This document shows positions 58,915 through 64,000 of a DNA stretch of 64,000 nucleotides, in pieces. This DNA is from Inquilinus limosus DSM 16000. Its GTDB lineage: Bacteria > Pseudomonadota > Alphaproteobacteria > DSM-16000 > Inquilinaceae. The position numbers and the translations under genes are program-made. The stretch spans positions 124,001 to 188,000 of the forward strand of contig NZ_AUHM01000015.1 of the NCBI RefSeq assembly GCF_000423185.1, written 5' to 3'. Positions within the stretch are counted from its first letter, which is position 1; each line of letters begins with the position of its first letter. The notes under the pieces are model-generated. The model searched no databases and was not told the DNA's origin. It saw only the letters and a list, made by a program, of their open reading frames with translations.

Positions 58915-59859
58915 ATGTCTGACGTGGGAACTGCCGTGACCAGGGATCCAGGCTACAACTTCGCCTATCTCGACGAGCAGACGAAGCGGATGATCCGCCG
59001 GGCGCTGCTGAAGGCGGTGGCGATTCCCGGGTACCAGGTGCCGTTCGGCGGCCGGGAGATGCCGGTGCCCTATGGCTGGGGCACGGGCGGCATCCAGGTG
59101 ACCGCCAGCATCATCGGCCCGGACGACGTGTTGAAGGTGATCGACCAGGGCGCCGACGACACCACCAACGCCGTCAACATCCGCCGCTTCTTCGCCCGCG
59201 TCGCCGGGGTGGCGACCACCGAGGACACCGGCGAAGCCACGGTGATCCAGACCCGCCACCGCATCCCGGAGCAGCCGCTATCCGAGGGCCAGATCCTGGT
59301 CTACCAGGTGCCGCAGCCGGAGCCGCTGCGGCGGCTCGAGCCGCGCGAGACCGAGGCCCGGATGATGCACGGCTATGCCGATTACGGGCTGATGCATGTC
59401 CGCCTCTACGAGGACATCGCCCGCTACGGCCATATCGCCACCACCTACGACTATCCGGTGATGGTGCACGGCCGCTACCTGATGGCACCGTCGCCGATCC
59501 CGAAATTCGACAATCCGAAGATGCACATGAACCCGGCGCTGCAGCTGTTCGGGGCGGGGCGCGAGAAGCGGATCTACGCCATTCCGCCCTATACCCAGGT
59601 GGTCAGCTTGGATTTCGAGGACCACCCCTTCACCATCCAGCATTGGGACCAGCCCTGCGCCCTGTGCGGGGCCGAGGACAGCTATCTCGACGAGGTCGTG
59701 CTCGACGACGCCGGCGGTCACATGTTCGTCTGCTCCGACAGCCATCACTGCCGCACCCGGCGCGAGGCCGGCCATCGCGGCGCCCTGAGCGGCGAGGCCC
59801 TGGCCGCCTATGATCGCGCGGTCGAGCAGGCGCAGCACTCCAAGGGAGCCGAGGCATGA
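58915..59859 (+). CDS. phnJ: Carbon-phosphorus lyase radical-SAM subunit PhnJ
   Basis: This 314-residue catalytic subunit breaks the C-P bond. YNFAYLDEQTKRMIRRALLK and PFGGREMPVPYGWGTGG are family signatures. The Fe-S/catalytic cysteines Cys248, Cys251, Cys273 and Cys279 have exactly the spacing known from E. coli PhnJ (CALC, then FVCSDSHHC). The start at ATG 58915 follows the repeat island. phnK overlaps the 3' end by 4 bp. Confidence 0.96.
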   Translation: MSDVGTAVTRDPGYNFAYLDEQTKRMIRRALLKAVAIPGYQVPFGGREMPVPYGWGTGGIQVTASIIGPDDVLKVIDQGADDTTNAVNIRRFFARVAGVATTEDTGEATVIQTRHRIPEQPLSEGQILVYQVPQPEPLRRLEPRETEARMMHGYADYGLMHVRLYEDIARYGHIATTYDYPVMVHGRYLMAPSPIPKFDNPKMHMNPALQLFGAGREKRIYAIPPYTQVVSLDFEDHPFTIQHWDQPCALCGAEDSYLDEVVLDDAGGHMFVCSDSHHCRTRREAGHRGALSGEALAAYDRAVEQAQHSKGAEA

Positions 59860-60635
59860 GCGGCGACATCCTGCTGCGGGTCGAGGGCCTGACCAAGCTG
59901 TACGGCGACACCGTCACCGGCTGCCGCGACGTCTCCTTCGAGATGTCGCCCGGCGAGGTGCTGGGCATCGTCGGCGAGAGCGGGTCGGGCAAGACCACGC
60001 TGCTCAACTGCATCTCCGGCCGGCTGCCGCCCAGTTCCGGAGCGGTCGCGTTCGACACCCGTGTCCGCGGCCTGACCGACATCTACGCCCTGTCGGAGCC
60101 GGAGCGGCGGATGCTGGCCCGCACCGACTGGGGCTTCGTGCACCAGAACCCGCGCGACGGGCTGCGCATGGATGTCAGCGCCGGCGCCAATGTCGGCGAG
60201 CGGCTGATGGCGGTCGGCGCCCGGCATTACGGCCGCATCCGCGGCCAGGCGCAGGACTGGATGGCGAAGGTCGAGCTCGACCTCGGCCGCATCGACGACC
60301 GGCCGGTGACCTATTCCGGCGGCATGCAGCAGCGGCTGCAGATCGCCCGCAATCTGGTCACCAATCCGCGCCTCGTGTTCATGGACGAGCCGACCGGCGG
60401 CCTCGACGTCTCGGTCCAGGCCCGGCTGCTCGACCTGTTGCGCGGGCTGGTGCGCCGGCTCGGCATCGCCGTGGTGCTGGTCACCCACGATCTCGCCGTC
60501 GCCCGCCTGCTGGCCGACCGCCTCATGGTGATGCGGCATGGAAAGGTGGTGGAGACCGGCCTGACCGACCAGGTTCTGGACGACCCGCAGCACTCCTACA
60601 CCCAGCTCCTCGTCTCCTCCGTCCTGCAGGTCTGA
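59856..60635 (+). CDS. phnK: C-P lyase system ATP-binding protein PhnK
   Basis: This 259-residue ABC-type ATPase has Walker A GESGSGKTTLLN, signature YSGGMQQRLQIAR, Walker B LVFMDEPTGGLDVSVQ and switch VLVTHDLAV. PhnK docks on the PhnGHIJ core rather than on a membrane permease. The typical insert DIYALSEPERRMLARTDWGF confirms PhnK. Confidence 0.95.
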   Translation: MSGDILLRVEGLTKLYGDTVTGCRDVSFEMSPGEVLGIVGESGSGKTTLLNCISGRLPPSSGAVAFDTRVRGLTDIYALSEPERRMLARTDWGFVHQNPRDGLRMDVSAGANVGERLMAVGARHYGRIRGQAQDWMAKVELDLGRIDDRPVTYSGGMQQRLQIARNLVTNPRLVFMDEPTGGLDVSVQARLLDLLRGLVRRLGIAVVLVTHDLAVARLLADRLMVMRHGKVVETGLTDQVLDDPQHSYTQLLVSSVLQV

Positions 60636-60638
60636 GCC

Positions 60639-61346
60639 ATGCCGAACACGACTGCTATGATCGAGGTCTCCGGCCTGTCCAAGACCTTCGTGCTGCACAA
60701 TCAGGGCGGCGTGCGGCTGCCGGTGTTCGGCGGCGTCGATTTCGCCGTGGCCGCGGGCGAATGCGTGGTGCTGGGCGGCCCGTCCGGCGCGGGCAAGAGC
60801 ACCTTCATGCGCACCCTCTACGGCAACTACCTGGCCTCTGCCGGGCGGGTGCTGATCCGGCATGGCGGCGAGATGGTGGACATCACCGCCGCGCCGCCGC
60901 GGAAGATCCTGGAGGTCCGGCGCCGGACGCTCGGCTATGTCAGCCAGTTCCTGCGGGTGATCCCGCGCGTGCCGACGCTGGAGATCGTCAAGGAGCCGAT
61001 GCTGGCCTCCGGTATCGCCGAGGCGCAGGCCGACCGCCGCGCCCGCACGCTGCTGGCCCGGCTCAACCTGCCGGAAAGCCTCTGGTCCCTGCCGCCCGCC
61101 ACCTTCTCGGGCGGCGAGCAGCAGCGGGTCAACCTCGCGCACGGCTTCGCGATGGAGTATCCCATCCTTCTCCTCGACGAGCCGACGGCCTCGCTCGACG
61201 CCGACAACCGGCGCGTGGTCATCGAGCTGATCGAGGAGGCCAAGGCACGCGGCGCCGCCATCGTCGGGATCTTCCACGACACGGCGGTGCGCGACCGGGT
61301 GGCGACCCGGATCTTCGACGTCACGCTCTACAAGGCGGCCGCATGA
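60639..61346 (+). CDS. phnL: C-P lyase system ATP-binding protein PhnL
   Basis: This 235-residue ABC-type ATPase has [20 protein letters not shown] at the N-terminus, Walker [30 protein letters not shown], signature [12 protein letters not shown] and Walker [13 protein letters not shown]. It is required for phosphonate use in other bacteria and binds with PhnK. Its TGA overlaps the phnM ATG. Confidence 0.95.
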   Translation: MPNTTAMIEVSGLSKTFVLHNQGGVRLPVFGGVDFAVAAGECVVLGGPSGAGKSTFMRTLYGNYLASAGRVLIRHGGEMVDITAAPPRKILEVRRRTLGYVSQFLRVIPRVPTLEIVKEPMLASGIAEAQADRRARTLLARLNLPESLWSLPPATFSGGEQQRVNLAHGFAMEYPILLLDEPTASLDADNRRVVIELIEEAKARGAAIVGIFHDTAVRDRVATRIFDVTLYKAAA

Positions 61347-62476
61347 GCACGGATCTGATCTTTTCGAACGCCCGGATCGTCACGCCCGAGGCCGTCGTCA
61401 CCGGAACCCTGCGGGTCGAGGACGGCCATATCGCGGCGGTGGAGGAGGGGGCGTCCCGCGCCGGCGAGGACGCCGATGGCGACTACCTGATCCCCGGTCT
61501 GATCGACCTGCACACCGACCACCTCGAGCGGCACATCGCGCCGCGGCCGGGCGTGATGTGGAACAGCGTCTCGGCGGCGCTGGCGCACGACGCCCAGGTC
61601 GCCACCGCCGGCATCACCACCGTGTTCGACAGCCTGTCGCTGATGAGCGAGCACAAAGGGGTGCCGCGCGGCACCCTGCTGCGGCCCATGGTCGACGGGC
61701 TGGAGGCCGCGCGCCGCCAGGACATGCTGCGGGCCGACCATTTCCTGCATCTGCGCTGCGAGGTCGCCGACCCGCATGTGCTCGACTACCTGTCGGTGCT
61801 GGTCGAGGACCCGTCGGTGCGGCTGCTCTCGATCATGGATCACACGCCCGGGCAGCGGCAGTACGCCCAGGTCGAGAAATGGCGCCAGGCCAACCGCCAT
61901 CGCTACAGCGAGGCGGAGCTGGATGTGCTGATGAAGGAGCGCCAGGCGGCGCAGGAGGCGCATGCGCACCGGCACCGCCTCGCCATCGCCGAGCTCGCCG
62001 CCCGCCGCGGCGTGGCGCTGGCCAGCCATGACGACGAGACCCCGGCCCATGTCGACGAGGCGGTGTCGCTCGGCGTCTCGATTTCGGAGTTCCCGACCAC
62101 CCGGAGCGCGGCCCAGGCGGCGCGGACCCACGGCCTGTCGATCCTGATGGGCGCCCCGAACGTCGTCCGCGGCGGGTCGCACAGCGGCAATGTCGGCGCG
62201 GCGGAGCTGGCGGCCACCGGGCTGCTCGACATCCTCGCCTCCGACTACGTGCCGATCAGCATGCTGCACGCCGTCTGCCTGCTGGCCGAAGCGCCGGTCG
62301 GGCTCGGCCTGCCGGCAGCAGTGGCGCTGGTCAGCGCCAACCCGGCCAGGGCGGCGGGTCTGGACGACCGCGGCCGGATCGAGCCCGGGCTGCGGGCCGA
62401 CCTGGTCCGCTTCCGCCTGATCGACGGCGTGCCGCATATCCGCGGCGTCTGGCGCGCCGGCAAGCGGGTTGCTTGA
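61343..62476 (+). CDS. phnM: Alpha-D-ribose 1-methylphosphonate 5-triphosphate diphosphatase PhnM
   Basis: This 377-residue amidohydrolase-family enzyme removes pyrophosphate from the C-P lyase intermediate. Metal-binding [12 protein letters not shown] (His-x-Asp-His variant), [33 protein letters not shown] and [11 protein letters not shown] are typical of PhnM. It starts in an ATGA overlap with phnL and is followed by a second repeat island. Confidence 0.95.
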   Translation: MSTDLIFSNARIVTPEAVVTGTLRVEDGHIAAVEEGASRAGEDADGDYLIPGLIDLHTDHLERHIAPRPGVMWNSVSAALAHDAQVATAGITTVFDSLSLMSEHKGVPRGTLLRPMVDGLEAARRQDMLRADHFLHLRCEVADPHVLDYLSVLVEDPSVRLLSIMDHTPGQRQYAQVEKWRQANRHRYSEAELDVLMKERQAAQEAHAHRHRLAIAELAARRGVALASHDDETPAHVDEAVSLGVSISEFPTTRSAAQAARTHGLSILMGAPNVVRGGSHSGNVGAAELAATGLLDILASDYVPISMLHAVCLLAEAPVGLGLPAAVALVSANPARAAGLDDRGRIEPGLRADLVRFRLIDGVPHIRGVWRAGKRVA

Positions 62477-62715
62477 GCTGGTCGAGCCGATGAACCACCG
62501 CGTTGCCTCTCCCGCTTGCGGGAGCTTTTCGAGACATCCGTCCCATACCCCTCATTGCGAGGAGGCGAAGCCGACGAAGCAATCCAGAGGCCAAGGCGAG
62601 CTGCCCTGGATTGCTTCGCTGCGCTCGCAATGACGGTGTTGGGAATTGGAAAAGCGCCCGCCAGGCGGGAGAGGTAACGCGAACCACCTGTTCGCCCGAT
62701 GTTCGAGATGGCGAT
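62477..62715. repeat. Repeat island between phnM and DUF1045
   Basis: Two repeat types occur here. One is CCTCTCCCGCTTGCGGGAG (62506-62524) with a related GCCAGGCGGGAGAGG at 62661-62675. The other is a long inverted repeat in which CTCATTGCGAGGAGGCGAAG...GAAGCAATCCAG (62551-62586) faces CTGGATTGCTTCG...CTCGCAATGA (62606-62633). The latter is a widespread bacterial intergenic repeat. Confidence 0.8.
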
Positions 62716-63420
62716 ATGAACCGACGCTATGCGATTTATTTCGCCCCACCCGGGGGGTCGGCCTTGGCTGAGCTCGGCGCCGAGTTGCTCGGCCGCGACC
62801 CGGAGACAGGGGAGGCGCGGCCGCAGCCGCAGCTCGATGGCATCGATCCGGACCGGTTCCGGGCGATCACCGCGGACCCTCGGCACTACGGCTTCCACGC
62901 CACGCTGAAGGCGCCGTTCGCCCTGGCAGAAGATGTGACCGGCGAAGACCTGCATCAGGCGGTCGAAGCCTTCGCGGCAAGCCGTGCCCAGGCGACCGGC
63001 CCGGCGCTGACGCTGGCCTCGATCGGCGGCTTCCTGGCGCTGGTGCCGTCGGCTCCGGCGCCGGCGGTGAACGCCCTGGCCGATGCCTGCGTCGAGGCCT
63101 TCGACCGGTTCCGGGCGCCGCTCTCCGCCGCCGAGCTTGAGCGGCGGCGCCGGTCACCGCTGACGCCGGCGCAGGACCGGCATCTCGAGCGCTGGGGCTA
63201 TCCCTATGTGTTCGAGGAGTTCCGCTTCCACATGACCTTGACCGCACGCCTGACCGACGCGGCGGAGCACGACCGGATCCGTACCGTTCTGGCGGAGCGG
63301 ACGGCCCCGGTCTGCCGCGATCCGCTGGTGATCGATGCGATCACGGTGTTCGAGCAGGACAGCCGCGACGCGGCCTTCCGCATCACCGGCCGCTATCCGC
63401 TGCGGGGCGCCTCGGCATGA
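62716..63420 (+). CDS. DUF1045 phosphonate-metabolism protein (2H phosphoesterase fold)
   Basis: This 234-residue protein has two HxT motifs, YGFHATLKAPF (His61) and RFHMTLTARL (His172), marking the 2H phosphoesterase superfamily. MNRRYAIYFAPPGGSALAEL is the usual DUF1045 start. The family is found with C-P lyase genes. It may hydrolyse a cyclic phosphate intermediate, as PhnP does (1,2-cyclic ribose phosphate), but this is inference. ATG 62716 lies after the repeats; the next gene overlaps by 4 bp. Confidence 0.88.
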   Translation: MNRRYAIYFAPPGGSALAELGAELLGRDPETGEARPQPQLDGIDPDRFRAITADPRHYGFHATLKAPFALAEDVTGEDLHQAVEAFAASRAQATGPALTLASIGGFLALVPSAPAPAVNALADACVEAFDRFRAPLSAAELERRRRSPLTPAQDRHLERWGYPYVFEEFRFHMTLTARLTDAAEHDRIRTVLAERTAPVCRDPLVIDAITVFEQDSRDAAFRITGRYPLRGASA

Positions 63421-63959
63421 AGGCGGTCGTGACCGCGGTCGGCCTCAGCCCGACCCACAGCTTCAGCAAGCCGGTGCTCGATTCGATCCGCCTCCTCGCC
63501 GGGCTCGGGGTCCAGGGCGATGCCCATATGGGAGAGACGGTGAAGCACCGGTCACGGGTGCGGGTCGACCCGACCCAGCCGAACCTGCGCCAGGTGCATC
63601 TGATCCAGGCCGAGCTGCACGACGAGCTGGCTGCCGCCGGCTTCGTCGTGAAGGCCGGGGAGCTGGGCGAGAACGTCACCACCCGCGGCATCGACCTGCT
63701 GGGCCTGCCGACCGGCGCCAGGCTGCGCATCGGCGCCGAGGCAGTGGTCGAGATCACCGGCCTGCGCAACCCCTGCGCCCAGATCGACGGCTTCCAGCCG
63801 GGCCTGCTGAAGATGGTCCTGGGCCGGGACGAATCCGGCAACCTGGTGCGCAGGGCCGGGGTGATGGGCATCGTCCTGGCCGGCGGCACGGTGCGCCCCG
63901 GCGACCCGATCGCGATCGAGCTGCCGCCGCAACCGCACCGCCCGCTGGAGCGGGTGTGA
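63417..63959 (+). CDS. MOSC domain-containing protein
   Basis: This 180-residue protein is essentially one MOSC (molybdenum cofactor sulfurase C-terminal) domain: LGVQGDAHMGETVKHRSRVR, LRQVHLIQAELHDELAAAGF, GELGENVTTRGIDLLGLPTG, and the conserved Cys in ITGLRNPCAQIDGFQPGLL. Such proteins are thought to carry sulfur or hydroxylamine-reducing activity. Coupling to DUF1045 by an ATGA overlap puts it in the phosphonate operon, but its role there is unclear. Confidence 0.9.
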   Translation: MKAVVTAVGLSPTHSFSKPVLDSIRLLAGLGVQGDAHMGETVKHRSRVRVDPTQPNLRQVHLIQAELHDELAAAGFVVKAGELGENVTTRGIDLLGLPTGARLRIGAEAVVEITGLRNPCAQIDGFQPGLLKMVLGRDESGNLVRRAGVMGIVLAGGTVRPGDPIAIELPPQPHRPLERV

Positions 63960-64000
63960 TCGCCCCGGGCGGGACCTACCGCCGCAGATTGGTCTTCGCC

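Noticed and set aside
58437-58922. 161-codon open frame between phnI and phnJ as a gene
   Set aside because: Its translation is made of palindromic-repeat sequence and is out of frame with phnJ.
1-64000. tRNA, rRNA, CRISPR array, insertion sequence or integrase
   Set aside because: None was found on reading the intergenic regions; no cloverleaf, regular spacer array or transposase-like frame is evident.

Overview
The window is GC-rich chromosomal DNA, near 70% GC by eye, densely packed with genes on both strands. Protein families, an alphaproteobacterial-type LexA box (GTTC-N7-GTTC), palindromic intergenic repeats of a kind common in alphaproteobacteria, and the carbon-phosphorus lyase order phnF/phnGHIJKLM with DUF1045 all point to an environmental alphaproteobacterium. 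It may be a member of the Rhodospirillales (Azospirillum/Inquilinus-like), but that is inference from gene content. I see no rRNA, tRNA, CRISPR array, insertion sequence or prophage.

Layout. 0-9 kb: an AraC-type regulator, a VOC protein, an OmpA-like porin, a LacI-regulated orphan sugar-binding protein followed by a hexapeptide acyltransferase fused to a large helical domain, a LysR regulator, and an ArsR/SRPBCC pair. 9-22 kb: an acetoacetate-decarboxylase-like protein and an ion channel, then aerobic ribonucleotide reductase. nrdA lies behind tandem NrdR-box-like sites and a cobalamin riboswitch. nrdB, whose radical-site Tyr is replaced by Phe (class Ic signature), lies about 7 kb downstream. 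A beta-galactosidase remnant, a LysR/NmrA pair and a large RTX metalloprotease sit between them. 22-30 kb: a lower-GC beta-helix protein, an NDH-2-like flavoprotein, a SorC regulator, an L,D-transpeptidase, and an MFS exporter divergent from a GlxA-type regulator.

30-41 kb: a methyltransferase, a GNAT protein and a LacI repressor, divergent from a four-gene operon. That operon encodes an AfuABC-type ABC importer (binding protein, fused permease, ATPase) and an inositol-monophosphatase-family phosphatase. Two 18-bp operators of identical architecture (TTTGCA-N6-TGCAAA) flank the divergent promoters. The binding protein keeps the His-Asp...Glu pattern I recall from hexose-phosphate-binding AfuA, so I read the cluster as phosphorylated-sugar uptake plus dephosphorylation rather than iron uptake. 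41-49 kb: a dipeptide-type ABC importer with fused ATPases, a C45 acyltransferase/amidohydrolase, and a divergent GntR regulator with two winged-helix domains. 49-55 kb: a legumain-like lipoprotein, a glyoxalase-like VOC protein, an Asp/Glu racemase-family enzyme, a YbaL-type antiporter and an OxlT-type transporter.

55-64 kb: C-P lyase genes phnF, phnGHI, phnJKLM, DUF1045 and a MOSC protein. Arrays of palindromic repeats separate phnI from phnJ and phnM from DUF1045. phnCDE and phnN are not in the window.
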